A stretch of 64,000 nucleotides of DNA from NCBI RefSeq assembly GCF_008831285.2, contig NC_045149.1, forward strand, positions 5,013,500-5,077,499, given 5' to 3'. Both the position numbers and the translations under genes were made by a program. The notes beneath the pieces are model-generated. The model saw only the letters and a program-made list of their open reading frames with translations, was not told the DNA's origin and did not search any database. The stretch is from Nymphaea colorata (Eukaryota > Streptophyta > Magnoliopsida > Nymphaeales > Nymphaeaceae). Shown here one piece after another: positions 51,101 through 63,029 of the stretch (its first letter is position 1; the number at the start of each line of letters is the position of its first letter).

Positions 51101-52879
51101 TTCATGAGACTGAATGAATCATACAGATGAGCCTACTTTTGTTATTGAAATTGCTAAGATCTTGTTCTGTATTGGATACCTGAGTTTAAGGTTTCCATGT
51201 TGATGTTTATATTCTCTCTCCCTCTCATGCACACGCATGCACAAGTGTGCACACAAACATGTGCACTAATTTGCACATTTTTTTTTTCACAAGCAACACT
51301 TCAGTTATAATGTGGTTCAATGGCAGGGATGGGGGAAATTGTTGCTCATAAGAACAACCCTATCCAGATCTAAATGGAGTTGATCCTACCGGTGTTTGAC
51401 TTATGTCACACGGCCTCTATTTGGGTGAGGTACCTGTGTCTATGCAGGTGTGACACTGCTAGGCAGCGCCCTTAGACACCGTCTAGACACAGACCCATGT
51501 CGGGTGTGGCTAGTGCCCCCATAGCCGTATCCATCCTTTTTTTGGATTCGTCAAAGTTAACCAAATCAATTTTTATCTGCTAATTATGTTTTCCTTTAAA
51601 CCATCATATAGGATAAAAATGAAAAGCCCTTGACACAAATTAAAGGGCTCTTCATGTTATCTACAGTCTGACTGCACCTGTTCAGCAGGACTGTCCCAGC
51701 AATTTTCCGGCATTTTGTCCGGCAACTTAGTTTTCCCTAATTGAACTTTCTATATTCTTTTGTTTGTTTATGTATATATATAATATATTTAGCCATGTCC
51801 CCATGCCTAAATTTTTTAAAGTTCTTTCCCTCCTTGCCCATACCGGCATCCATAACTATGTGACAGGATCAGACAAAAAATTTTAACATTATACTTGTTT
51901 TACAAGCATAGATTGAGTTTCTAACCTATCATGATGATGTCACATTTTATTATCTGCATTTACCATGTAAACGTGTATAGTTCACTCCAGTTCTTGTAAA
52001 AAAAGGGCGTACTTTTTTAGGGAAAAAGATTTCTTTCCAAAATTGCAAGCGAGGGAATTCATATGAAAATCCATGTAATTTTTTTATGCGTCTGCTCTCC
52101 CATGTTGTGTCGATATCTCTCAACCTTCCTCTGTTCATCGTGGAAGTCCATATGGTGGTCGTGATTGCTGCATTATTCGTCAATTTGTTCTTCTTTGTGA
52201 GCGTTGCGATCTTCAATGAGCTTTTGTTTGTTGCTGCATGCTGAGTGTAGGGCGCATGGTTCTCTCTGCTTTGTGAGCTTGGACTTTCTGCTTCTATGCA
52301 TTATTTTGAGTCACGTCTGTAAGCATAGTAATATCTTATGCAATGCATATTTTCCTGCTGCAGCTCATTTGCTGGATTGCCAGTATTAGGTTATAACGGG
52401 ATGTTTTTGTGTTATGTGGACAGTCTGAATTGGATATCATGCAATTGCCGCAAGCAATCCGCCTGCGTCTCCAAGCTGCAATGCCAATGTTGCCGGCGTC
52501 TCTACCCGGTTTGATTTCATCTCAGCCATCAACCGTATCAGTTGCTGCATGTGTTCCATTACATGCTGCTACCTCAATTTCTGGTATTCCACCAGCTAAT
52601 GCAGCTCCTCCAAGGAACCAGGTGTCTGGTTCCCGGCCAGTGGCCTCTAGTACTGCTGCGAAATCAAAGGTACCGCCTTCCATGCAGGACCCTGAAGTGG
52701 AGATTGACACTTGGACATTACTTGAGGATGGAACTGGGTGTGCACCCGCAACTAGTAACAGTAATGTGGGTGTAGGAGGGGACAACTCTAATTTGAAGGC
52801 CTGTAGTTGGCTGAGAGGAGCGGTCAGAGTGAGGAGGACAGATCTCACTTATGTTGGTGCAGTTGATGACGATACTTGA
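32642..52879 (+). CDS. MED12: Mediator of RNA polymerase II transcription subunit 12 (MED12; CRYPTIC PRECOCIOUS / CENTER CITY homologue)
   Basis: MED12 is part of the CDK8 kinase module of Mediator in the nucleus; in Arabidopsis it acts in developmental timing and flowering. Coding exons: 32642-32769, 35246-35305, 36954-37059, 38269-38337, 39780-39833, 39942-40049, 40459-40608, 40718-41068, 41229-43657, 43945-46521, 50416-50749, 52424-52879. All introns are GT..AG and the frame is kept across every join. The sum is 6,822 nt, 2,273 residues plus stop, close to the length of Arabidopsis MED12. The N-terminus (MQRTLAASCGGG, then LTPYKLRCDKEPLSCRLGPP) is plant-type. The Med12 domain covers about residues 140-225 (KAGQVYGVPLSGSLL, KPGVFPEQ, FEVLIKHNVPILRATWFIKV). 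LHFKWLYMVRIVRWHYSEG (near 307) and the extreme C-terminus (LKACSWLRGAVRVRRTDLTY) are also typical. Exons 9 and 10 hold three quarters of the protein. No stop or frameshift, so it is presumably functional. Confidence 0.96.
32770..35245 (+). other. MED12: MED12 intron 1 with a three-copy repeat and a GA microsatellite
   Basis: A 2,476-bp intron (AAG|GTATGG ... TTGTAG|GCG). 34,554-34,960 holds three imperfect copies of a 130-180-bp unit that begins CTATAACT-TTCACTCT and contains GAAGAAGAGAAGATGA, ATCTGCTTT and CTCCTTCC. A GA microsatellite lies at 34,840-34,861 between copies two and three. Nothing else recognised. Confidence 0.85.
35306..39779 (+). other. MED12: MED12 introns 2-4 (35306-36953, 37060-38268, 38338-39779)
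   Basis: Three introns of 1,648, 1,209 and 1,442 bp separate the small exons 2-5. All have canonical borders. They are T-rich and contain no recognisable mobile element, RNA gene or nested ORF; open frames of up to 123 codons overlapping exon 3 and its flanks are chance readings. Confidence 0.8.
43658..43944 (+). repeat. MED12: MED12 intron 9 with a roughly 105-bp duplication
   Basis: The intron carries two copies of a segment ending in CTTCCTTAAGGAACTTTAAG/CTTCCTTAAGAAACTTCGAG and TTCATGCATTCAATATA, each preceded by a (TG)n stretch. The second (TG)n run is longer (about 43,797-43,814). Confidence 0.8.
47232..48185. repeat. Three-copy tandem repeat with (AT)n tracts of increasing length
   Basis: Units at 47232-47493, 47494-47846 and 47847-48185 each begin AGGATAAATCAAATTAT and run through CTAGTGACTAGTTTCCTAGC, AAAAAATGACCCTT and an (AT)n tract to TGTATTTCTCTAT and CCTGTATGTGTTCTCC. 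The AT tracts are about 15, 36 and 90 bp long in order. Unit 2 contains an extra internal duplication of the CAAACTAGTGACTAGTTTCC segment (47,541 and 47,608). The copies are nearly identical, which points to recent duplication. Confidence 0.92.
49261..49481. repeat. 110-bp direct tandem duplication in intron 10
   Basis: Two near-identical units, 49261-49370 and 49371-49481, both starting TTCTTGATTTTATGGTATTT and ending near AAATTATTATGAGACTG. They differ by a couple of substitutions and a 1-2 bp indel. Confidence 0.9.
50750..52423 (+). other. MED12: MED12 intron 11 with a 140-bp tandem duplication
   Basis: 1,674-bp intron (ATGCAG|GTTTGT ... GGACAG|TCTG). Units at 50891-51030 and 51031-51171 share TGCATGCTGAGGGAGTCCTG through GCTAAGATCTTGTT and differ at very few positions. 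The remainder shows no element or gene that I recognise. Confidence 0.88.
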
Positions 52880-53173
52880 TTTCTTATTTGAATTTTCTTT
52901 CTATGGCCTTTGTAGATTTGCCCTGGATGCCAAGCCCGTCACGGCCTTTAAAGATGGGGCTTGGAGAGGGTCTATTGGTCCTGCTTCTCTCTGAGGGCTT
53001 GGTGGGAAGGGCTGTGTGGGTCCGTGTTTTGGGAGAGAATCTCTCCCTAGAAACCGCCGCACGTGACGGCAGGCGTCTAACCCCTTCAATCGAAAACCCC
53101 TGGGCCACCTTTAAGGCTTGTTGTATATATGGAGTTTCTCTTATTTTTTCCCAGTTTCAGATGGGCAAGAAAA

Positions 53174-53212
<39 letters not shown>

Positions 53213-53230
53213 TGCGTGTGTGAAGATTTC
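52880..53230 (+). other. MED12: MED12 3' UTR and downstream flank
   Basis: Sequence after the TGA stop (52877-52879). A CT microsatellite of about 16 units lies at 53,177-53,209. No clear AATAAA polyadenylation signal was found close to the stop, so the transcript end is not fixed. A 115-codon frame at 52,876-53,223 is not considered a gene. Confidence 0.5.
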
Positions 53231-56200
53231 TGTCGTGTTTGGTTATGCAAACGCAGCCCATGGTGACCCGAGTTCCTTTTTCTCTCTTATCACTTGAACT
53301 TCCGCACTTGACAACTAGACCAAGGACGATCCTCTCATTTGAGGGTCAATTAATAATGAGAACAGAATGTTTTTGTTCCGTGAATATACCTCATTATTTT
53401 GGGTGGGTTAGAATCGTGAAATCTTTTAACACATCTTTCTATGCATTTATCTTAGTTTTTTCTTCTTTCATGCATTTACCTTAGTTTTGGGTATATTTAT
53501 GAAATAATAACAGTCATTATTTGGTCCAAACAGTCAATAAATAAGGGAGGGTATTCGTTTCATCTAAATACAAGAGGGTATTTGTTTAATTAGGAACATG
53601 AAATTTTATAATCAAAATTCCCATTTCTGAAAGAATGGGAATGCTCCAATAAACAATTGAACTATTTTTTTGTAATCATAGAGCAATTTACCAATTCCAA
53701 AATGGAAATTTTGCAACCAAAATTCCATCTACTTGCAAAGCTTCGACCATTCCTGCCTGACGTTACGTTGTTCCCCTTTTGAAAACTGTTAACAGTTGCT
53801 TCTCTGCTCTCGGTCTCCCTTCTCCTCTTCCGCTTGAATCTCTACTGCACCGTGACCACTTTAGCTGTTGACCATCTCCTATGCTCTTCTGTACTGCCAC
53901 ACCATTCCTATGCTCTTCTGTACTACTACACCATTGATATCCATCCCCCGTCTATCCATTGAAGTTAAATAACAACAGTCTCTTTCTCCCCCTTAATTCC
54001 TTCAACATTAGAAATGCTGGTTTAAGGAAATTTTGTCATTTTGTCAAACTTTGTCCTTCCATGTGCTGAGAGTCACCATGCCAAGTTGGACCTAATCTCC
54101 ATCCATTTAGCCCTTCGATTTTCCGATCAAATGTGAAGAACCAAATGTGGTCTTCAAGCTTCAGATTTGGTCTCCCAAAATTATTTCCGGTTTTACTGAA
54201 ATCTCCATTTATCAACCTTTATATTTTCCAGCAGGATTGTCATTTTGCAAAACCGTAAAGTGCATTGTGTTTCTCCACAAACCACCTGTTGTCTTACCAA
54301 TTTCGGCGAAAACAGACATTGTTTAGCTGTCTCCATCTCCCTTGGAAGTTTGCCTATTTCCTATTCAATTTTCTATACAACCAGATTTTTGACGTTTGTT
54401 CTTCGAGTCGTTTCTCTCTCATCCAAAATGACTTTTTCCGATTTGTCACTTCCATTAGTTTGTTTAATGGTCCAAATTTTACATAAATCTATAGCCCTTT
54501 TGGTCGTGTTTCACTATCCGGAATGTTAAACAGTTTTCTGCAGTCCCGTTCCTGCTTCCTACAAAAACCAAAATTTTGACCTCTCTTCATTGAGTCGTTT
54601 CTCTCTCATACGGATGTTTTTTTCTGATCTGCCACTTTTGTTAGTCTGATTTGTCTAGAAGCATTGTTCCAAATTTCACATCAATTGGAATCCTTTTAGT
54701 CTTTCTCTTCAGAAGCAAGGCCAAAAATTTTTCATGAAAGGAACCAAATTAAAGTTTCAAATTTTTTTGACTAAGGCTGAAATATCATTTTTCAAAATTT
54801 CGCATTGGTTCTTAGGTTGAAGCATAGCATTTAGATAATTTAAACATTAAGAGAAATAAGATAATTTAAACATTAAGAGAAATAGTTTTGAACCTTGGAT
54901 GATTATCCTAGTAAAGGTGCTAGGACGGGTCATTAATTATGGGAGGTGGGTATTTAAAATCCATCAAGGTTGCACGGGTAGTTTCTTAAGTACTTTTGCA
55001 CATAGCAAAGAAGCCCCCTTCCACCTCTTTCTGACGTGTGCAGTTGCATGCATGGTCAATATTTTATGGAAAACCTTATAGGGTTTAAAATTTTAATTAT
55101 ACTATATACATTATTGGGTCTCCATCCAATAAGTCACCAAGCGATAGGCGGAAGACAAAAATTCTGGCTAAAATAGGAAAAGAAATGTTGGTGGTTCCAT
55201 TTTCCTATTGCAATGTAAAACATTTGGAATTTTAGGAATGATTGTGCTCATGATTCTCCTTGTTATTCTCATGTTGCATTGAAAAGGAGAACCTGGAAAG
55301 ATATCACTGATCTAACGCTCCATGGAGTGATATAATGTTAGTGGTGGTCTGGTATACGGCCACATCCTTGGCCAACTTTTAATGACTGTGTTTGTATCAT
55401 TCAAACTATTTGCATATGGGATAGAGATGGTTGAAAATTCTGTATGTTGTTGAAGGTGGTGTGTTAAATCCTCAATTTGTAGGTATCAGATATGCAGACA
55501 GTGCTCACACTTGCACAACAGTAGATTTTGTACAAATACAGTTGGTTACACACCTTTGCTGATATTCGGGGGAGTTGTCTCCTTTGTAGGCCAGCCTCCC
55601 TTAACTCCTGCTGGGAAAGGGTTTTGATTTAGCTTTAGTAATATTTTACCATATTTTTTTGTGCAGGAATGATGTAATCCTGTGTTTGTAATTCTTTGAT
55701 TTTTTTTGCAAGAATGGCTTTGGGTGGCCTTAATCCCAGAAGAAATGAATTTCGGTTCAATTGGGCTTTAAACAGGTGTGTCCAAATAAAAAGAAGGAAT
55801 TCAATAATAAAAAAATGAAAACTCAATTTAAAGATAACAAAAAAAGAAAAGAAAAGAAAATAGAGCAGTAACACAAATATAGTCCGACGATTTCTTGCAT
55901 CACCATGTAACCATAAAATCAAAAGAATTTGTTTCCTTTGTTTATGATAGCCCCCTTCTAACTATAATATACAAAAATCATACCATTGAATAAAGTCCTT
56001 TACAAGTTATAACCGGAAACGACCACCAACTCTGATTGACTTGGGCTTAAGGAACTGGCGATGGTTAATCTAACCCCTCAAACTTGGAAAATGTTCACCA
56101 GCAAAATGGTTCATCATAGGTTAGTCTCGAGGTAAGATCGACATTTCAAGGTCCCTAGAAAGACACGATGGCTTATCTATTGGAGCTACTAACAGGGATC

Positions 56201-57499
56201 AAGTCCACCACCTTGTTTTCCATGTTAAGCTTATTGAAGTTGGTCAACTGCTTTGGCCACACCAAAACTTTTGTTCTTATGTCTAATGGCTACATAACAC
56301 GGACCTATGTCCAAATGACTTTCTTGGCTTTCTCTCAATGGCCCCAAACATGGTGTGAACCAAAGGCATGTGAACTGTTGTGAGTTGTTCGGTGGAACTC
56401 TCTCTCTTTGGGCATCTTTAATTAAAAATTGCATGCAAGTGCACTTCCTCCTTACTTGTATTTCTAACTCTGTCATACATAATTGCAAACCCACCAATTT
56501 TATTCTAAGGTGTCTAAAAGCAGGGAAAACAAATGAGGGATTTATGGATCAAATGCCAACATATGGAACTGACTCTACCCAAACTTTTCTGGTTCACCAT
56601 GACATTACCCACTTGTCGACTGCTGCTGAGGTGTAATAGCTATATTTTGGTTCATCCTTTTCTTCAAGGATTTCATAATTCGACACTGAACTTGACACAT
56701 TATTTTTTTTTGAACTGTATGTATCGAAAGGTGCGTGTAAGGTTATGTGAGGATACGAGTTGTCCTATCAACCATTTTCATCGGGAAATATGACCTGGTT
56801 TTCAGGCCAAGTCATTGATAGCAAGATCTTGAATCAACTTGTTGTCTCATTAGAGATACCTGGTTTTGTTTTTCTAAATGAGCTCTTGATTGTCATCTGC
56901 CTATTTTACATCCCCCTTCCTTTTGAAAAAAGTTTGTCCATAATGGTAAAGTCTCATATTCTGTGTTGGGTGAAGTTAGTACAATAGTAACATGGAACCC
57001 TCAAATCTCTAAATGAACCTTCAGTTCCAAGGAAAGTTCCGTTGAAGACGTTCCCATATCAGATTTTTCAGGTTCACCTAAGAGCGCGGTGGAAATTCCA
57101 TAACTTTTTTGTGAACTTTAGTCGTATTGAAAAGATATAACTATACAAAAAAACAGTTTCCAAAACTTTATGTTGCTTTTTGGAGGCACATGACCACGTT
57201 TGGAGAAAAATCTGATTCCTTTTTTCCCCATTAGTAAGATTTTTTTTTTAACCTTATGTTTCTCTGTTTTGTCCATCCTTTCCACTCTCTATCAAATGTA
57301 CGAAACTTATGTACATGGATCAGATCAAGATTATATTGGACTAATCATAAACTCGGTTGCAATACAAAAAATCTACCAATCTTATTTGAAGCTTTTACAT
57401 GTCATGGGATTTAAATGTCTGATATTCATTAATTTTGGTATCCATCTTCATTGTCAATCTCATTTGAACCTTTTACATGTCGTGGGAACATATTTTAGA
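53231..57499. other. Intergenic stretch, only weak repeats
   Basis: No coding gene recognised. 54,385-54,510 and 54,570-54,700 are diverged direct repeats sharing GAGTCGTTTCTCTCTCAT and related words. 54,835-54,885 holds two copies of GATAATTTAAACATTAAGAG. About 53,540-53,750 has AATTCC-rich arms that could be a decayed MITE. Open frames near 56,170-56,640 on both strands resemble nothing that I can name. Confidence 0.55.
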
Positions 57500-58066
57500 A
57501 AATGATGGAAGGGTTTTGAGAGCTGTCACGGTAGTGATAAAACTCTCATATTCACTTCCAAGGCCATTAAGTACAAACAAAACAAGGTCACTTTCTTTAA
57601 CAATCTCTCAAACAGCTCTTAAGTATTCAACCAAAAACATGACATGATTTAGGTATTCCATCATACCTGTGCTGCCTTTTGACAGGCTTTGAAGTTCACT
57701 TTTGAGCTAGAGAATAGGAAAACTGGATTAAGAAGCAAATGCCTTATTAATGTACAACCAAGCCTCTAGAGCTGTTTCATGACGGATAACTTGGGTTAAA
57801 ATTGATTCCAGCTCAAGGCAAGTTCATCTACACATTTCCAATTGACATACTATGGACTAGGTTTCAACACCTCCTCCTTTTTTGACAACTTTTGCACGAT
57901 GCCATCAACATACTTCAGCATATCTTGCTTATACATGACTAAACGGGTCTGTGTTCTCCGCAAAAGGTAGTTGTTTCAGTCAAGTTCAATCGAAATCAAC
58001 AATTCCACTGAATTGCGGATGCAAGCACCATGTTGGAAACAGAATCCATTGCCGGCTCTCATACCA
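57500..58066 (-). pseudogene. Copia-type gag (UBN2 family) fragment with primer binding site
   Basis: On the minus strand the primer binding site TGGTATGAGAGCC (58054-58066) is one base off the usual initiator-Met tRNA site TGGTATCAGAGCC. Downstream, in broken frames, come NLTETN-LLWRTQTRLV, HETALEAWLYINKAFAS, SELQSLSKGSTGMMEYLN, a VEYLRA segment, and ESDLVLFVLNGLGSEYESF followed by ITTVTALKT. This is the order of UBN2 gag proteins of Copia elements, the particle protein of the retrotransposon. Several stops and frameshifts are present. The pol region is missing or not recognisable further left. Confidence 0.85.
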
Positions 58067-58362
58067 TGAAACTTCGGCCTACATCCACGACCACCAACTC
58101 TCTCTAACTCTCCTGAGCAGGTGATGATTTATATTTACTTTTGAGATGCGCGACGGACCTCATTTACAAATGTTAGCATATTTACAAGCCATGGAGACAT
58201 TTTATAGATAAAATTTTGGAAGAATGATAAAATTTTGGGAAGAATTTATCTCTTCTTGAACACGATAGAATTTGATCTCTTCTTTTCCTCATCTTGTTCT
58301 TGCCGTCTCTCACCATCATCTTAACTAGATTTTGCCACACATCTTGTCGTGTTTATGTTGCA
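58067..58362 (-). mobile_element. Probable 5' LTR of the Copia element
   Basis: Lies directly beyond the primer binding site. On the + strand it begins TGAAACTTCGG and a candidate far end is TTTATGTTGCA, giving a TG..CA segment of 296 bp. The inner end is well placed by the adjacent primer site. The outer end is a guess, because no second LTR was found in the window. Confidence 0.5.
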
Positions 58363-61300
58363 TGATTTTAGTTAGTTTGGTCAAATAAGTTAGAACAGTG
58401 TATGTTTTTTTTCCGTTGTGTAGCTGTAGAATGTCACATTTTTAGATGTGTGTTGCAATAGTTTTCCTTTTGCTTTATGTTGTAGCAGTCTATAATGATA
58501 AGATTGCTTCATTCGTTTTGGTCATTGTTTTGGTGAATTTTGACTCACTAGTGTTCTACGAAGGTATAGAGCATAAGAATCTCACTGGCAACTTAAATTA
58601 GCTTTTAACACCACATAGTAAAACCATTTTATAAATGTTCAAAAGATCCATACCTGTAGGCAACATCACTTGCTAGTCATAGCAACATCATTTGCTAGTC
58701 ATGCGCTTCTACCATGACCTTTACCTCGAGTGCAATATGACCAATTTACCAACAATAAAATAAACTTGTCCAAGTGAAACACACAGACAAATTAAGGTCA
58801 GAAAGGTAAAACATGACATCTATAGCCAGAGAGAATAAAACTACAACCCAACAATTTATACCCATTCTAAAGTATAGAGAAAGTGCCAAATCCTTAAACG
58901 TAAAACCTAAATGTTGTCTATTCAGGCCATATAACATTTTAAGGACTTTGATGAGCCGAAAGTTCTAGAAGATTGCAAATAAAATTTTAATCGGGTATAT
59001 CTTTTATAGATCTACGTGACTTTCCACTATTCCATTCATCTGCGACACATATGAACAACAAATTCCTACAAGAATCCAATTTTTTTGGCATCGATTCACT
59101 GACCCACTTTGAGCGAGGGGAATGAACTAGGCTGGTTAGATGCATATTGCACCAGGCTAGTAAGCAGCCATATCTTGATTGATTTTTTTTGCTAACAGAC
59201 GAAATTTTGATGATTACATAAGCTTTGAGTATTCACCAATTCGCAAGCATTTGCATAGTTCCACTCAGCAACAAGTAGCAAAATAAATATAAAAGAGAAC
59301 TATCATAGTGTAATGACCTCTAAAATGCTTGACTTGACAACCTAGCATAACTTGTTAACAACACATCTCGCTATCCTTTAGAACTGGATATCTAAAAATG
59401 CAAAAGCAAACTCAATTTTGTTCATGAAGTTATATCCACAACAATAAAACTAAACTCAAATATGTCATGTTTGTGATAGTATATAGTAGGATAAAAAAAA
59501 TTAAATAAGAACTATTCAGGCATGAACAAAAAAAGAAACAAAACAAAGACAAAAGACAAGAAGCAATCAACTACAATTAGAACAATGATCTGAACTGAGC
59601 AGAAAGGAGCCAAATAAGAGGAAGTTGAACTTAATATGCAAGAACAATTCACATAACAAGCATGAGAATGAACTTAAAAAACTGCCTTTGGATAAAAAAA
59701 ATTGATATTGTAATGAATATCCCATTAAAATATTTTTTGATTATTCACTATTTTATTCAATTAAATGTTCTACTGTATCCAACTGGTACCTGCTATTAGA
59801 TAATGTTCTCATTTAATTGCAAAATATAGAAATAATGAATAATGACTATCGCCAACAAATCATTCTTCTAAATAGACCCATAGAGATCAGACCATTTTGT
59901 CCATCCCACTGTAGCTTTCAAGTGGCCCAAAGCCAACGCTTACTAGTTTATTGAACACAAATAACTGAGGAAAAAAAAATCTAAATTAGGTCACATGAGG
60001 TGTTGTGAAGTTCCAACAAATATTCAAATCTAATGATAAAGAAGACATAATGCTACATGGTAAAAACAAAACTATACACTTAACGATAAATCTAAGACTC
60101 CAACAAAGAATAAAACATTCCAAAATATGTCTCAAATAAGTAAAAATGTCTTTACAAGAGATAATTATGAAAATAACCCTAAACAAATGAAGACATGAAA
60201 AATAAAGTCTACCAAAAGTCATGCTATCATGAATGCCTTTAGATACAATGCAAGTTGATAAACCATAATTACCACATTCATAGGTAGTACATTGTAACAA
60301 CATAAACAAATGTATCCATATTGAAGGCATTTCAAGGCCAAAAGATAGAGTCAAATACTTTAAGGCAAAAATTTAGAACAGTAGTTAGGAAAAATTGAAC
60401 TATTTCAGAAATGTGGTGCAATTACAGTTTAACTATTTCATTTATGTGTTGATACAAACTAAGCTATAAATATGTTGCCAAGTCTTAACAAAATAAGTAA
60501 TGATGATCACATCCATGGGTTTAGGTTCAGAAAAGTGTATAAAAAATGAATGCACAAATTGTAATTGCATAGAATTACATAATCACATCACAATTGAGGG
60601 TCCCTTAGACATGAAGTGAGGTCTAGGAACATGCAATATAGTTGCACATTTCCTTTGCAATTACATCTTCAAAAAATAATCTCTGATTCTAATCATGTGC
60701 AAGATGATATGTTCAAGAGTCTAGGAACGTATTCTTAAACGAGTGCTTTTAGATTCTCATGTAAGACTTTATAACTTATAAAATTGAAGAAAATTCTAGA
60801 CTAGCCAATTCCTTCATGCCTACCTCATTCGTTAGATACAAGAAACTTCAAATTAGTATGCTTGCTAATGCAAAACCAGAGAATTTCTTGACTACTACGA
60901 CATATCACTATGGGGAAAATGGAAGAAAGAGAAAAACAACGCATAAGAAACTGAAAATCTTAGATTGATGACTAAGAAATGGTCTTCATCTCATAAAAAA
61001 GCTAAATTTCATGAAAAAAACAGTGAAAAAAAAAAATCAACAAATGGATAATTGGGAAAACAAAAAAAGAAAGTCAAAATTCCAAGTCAGAACTACCCTA
61101 ATCACATAAAGAAATCCACACAGCAGCTATCAAAGCCAGTGGCTGTCTCGGCGTCATGGTATGCAGTGCTAAGAATGCTCCTGTAAAAAGGTCAGAGTAA
61201 TGGTTCTATGTAGTGGAACACCAGCATATGGAGCTTTGAGTCCATTGAAATTCCTGTGCTCATTGCTATGATCATCACCACCATGCTAATACACCTGAGG

Positions 61301-61600
61301 GGTGAAAGAGGCTGAGAAAATGAGGGTGGAGTGATCTGAGGTAGATCACGGGAGGACTCAGAGCTGCTCCCTGAAAGGCCAGCGCTCTCTCAAATACAGG
61401 CTCAATAGACACCAATCTAATCTCCAAAGAATGGAATCACATCATTGGCGATCGTTGGACCAAGTATACGATCTGTGAGCATCCTCAAGACCCTACAATC
61501 CGCAATTACACAAGAATCTATTAAACGCACGACAGTTTGTAGGACAAGGAGGCCCACCTCTCTTATCCTTAGGGTCTTTTATGCAATTGGAGTGACCAAA
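58363..61600. other. AT-rich intergenic stretch, no gene recognised
   Basis: Mostly AT-rich with many A runs. A short tandem (AGCAACATCA-TTGCTAGTCAT, about 58,640-58,700) is the only structure seen. The 122-codon minus-strand frame at 59,986-60,354 has no recognisable domain. 61,040-61,600 is richer in G and C and may be a continuation of the LINE relic to its right, but I could not match it. Confidence 0.5.
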
Positions 61601-61619
61601 ATGCATCTTAGCATAAAAC

Positions 61620-62090
61620 ACGGTCAGTTGGCATGTATATGCCTCCAGCCAAAGACATATCTCTTATGGCTCGACCAATGTTCCTGAAGATAATCCAGTA
61701 TTTGTGAATGTCCAAAACCTGGGCCGACACCCCAGATGGGTCCCAAGCACAGATGATTTGAGCAACTCCCTCCACCGACTGAGAGTTTGAAAGTATGGCA
61801 TACTATCCCAGTCTCTTCCTCCAACACTGAAACTTCTTGTCTGAAAGCATAGAATCCACAAGACAAAACCAACCAGGTGCATATATTCTCACCATTTAGA
61901 AAAGGTCACTGTCAGCATCCTGCCTAACGAGACTTCTCACATTCTAGGACATGAAATTCACGTCTGAATAGGATTAGAGTCTTCAGTTTCTATAGTGCAG
62001 GTCCCCGCTACGAGTAACGAGCCTCTCCACACTGGTTTGCACTTGCCCCCACCTCCTATGGTTCATTTTGGAGAAGTTACTGATGTCTCT
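61620..62090 (-). pseudogene. Possible LINE ORF2 start, heavily decayed
   Basis: About 120 bp downstream (minus strand) of the ORF1 C-terminal frame there is NFMS*NVRSLVRQ (about 61,910-61,960), which resembles the ISWNVRGL start of the apurinic endonuclease domain of plant L1 elements, with Trp lost to a stop. What follows is not clearly endonuclease-like. The call rests on position and this short match. Confidence 0.35.
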
Positions 62091-63029
62091 TAGTGCTAGT
62101 CTCCCCCTTCAACCTCTACTGCCTCTGCCGCGACTAATCGGAGATGAGTTTGTGTTGCCTCTAGCCGTCCAGGATTTGGAATACACCCTATCCACCTGCT
62201 TATCTGATTCAACATCTCTTGCTGCTAGGCCACTGTGCTCCCCTATTGTTGAGAAACAGAAACCCAGCATGCAGTCTGCACCATCCAGATTATCCTCACT
62301 CAAGTTGGTCAAAAACCGATTGCTTATGCCCATCTTGTCTCCCTTCTGACTGCTCTTCTCTTTTCCTTTGTTGCGTTCTTGCTCTCTTTTGCCAGCCTCC
62401 TTAGCATGTTCCAATCCAACCTACCTTTCCGATATCTCATGATTAGCCACCTCAATTGACCCTCCTGGACCCCTCACCCCCTGCTCCATACTTGCTTCAG
62501 ACTCAGCCAAAAGTTGGAATTGAGTCCCTTGTAGGACAGCTTCCCCAAGAGAATGGCTAGTTAGACTCTGGCTGCTTTTGATTTTCCCCTCTTGTTGGAG
62601 CTTCCTTGCTCGCCTCCATCCTGTCCTGCTTCGGTAATCCTCAGGAGGATACATGTTCACACCACATACCCTACAAAGTCTCATACACCCTTTATAAACG
62701 ACCAATTGAACAAGAAGTTTACCATTCCACAGTTCAATTTCTACCTCTGGCGGCAGCCCTGATTGAATCGGAAGGTCCACTAGAACCCTTGCAAAATAAG
62801 AACATGACACAACCATAGTTGGAAAATTCGATTCAAGGAAAACTCCATTTAACCCTCCAGCAATAGCCATGAACATTCTTTGATGCCAGAAGTAGGGTGG
62901 CATCCCTGGTAGATGCATAGTAATGGATGGATTGATTTCAAGTGGCATCCCAGGATATAAATTTCCAACGTCATACACAACTAAGATAGAGTGTTTTTTT
63001 TTTTTGGGTAGCGAAAGCAGAACAATCAC
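62090..63029 (-). pseudogene. LINE (L1-type) ORF1 remnant with dead zinc knuckle
   Basis: ORF1 of plant L1 elements encodes a nucleic-acid-binding protein with a DUF4283-like region and a CCHC zinc knuckle. The frame 63029-62421 contains the linker-like block GVFLESNFPTM, ARVLVDLPIQSGLPPEVEIE and LVVYKGCMRLCRVCG, the usual lead-in to the knuckle. The expected C-x2-C-x4-H-x4-C reads CRVCGVNMYPPEDY, so His and the last Cys are both replaced by Tyr. After a break, 62414-62109 continues in a hydrophilic, Lys/Glu-rich tail. The N-terminal part and any poly(A) end were not found. It is inactive. Confidence 0.6.

Noticed and set aside
52876-53223. 115-codon frame after the MED12 stop
   Set aside because: Lies in the 3' UTR, ends in a CT microsatellite and resembles no protein.
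56168-56793. Several overlapping frames on both strands near 56.2-56.8 kb
   Set aside because: Short, mutually overlapping and without recognisable domains; may be transposon debris but this cannot be supported.
59986-60354. 122-codon minus-strand frame with hydrophobic stretches
   Set aside because: Composition fits AT-rich chance reading; no known family and no splice or promoter context.
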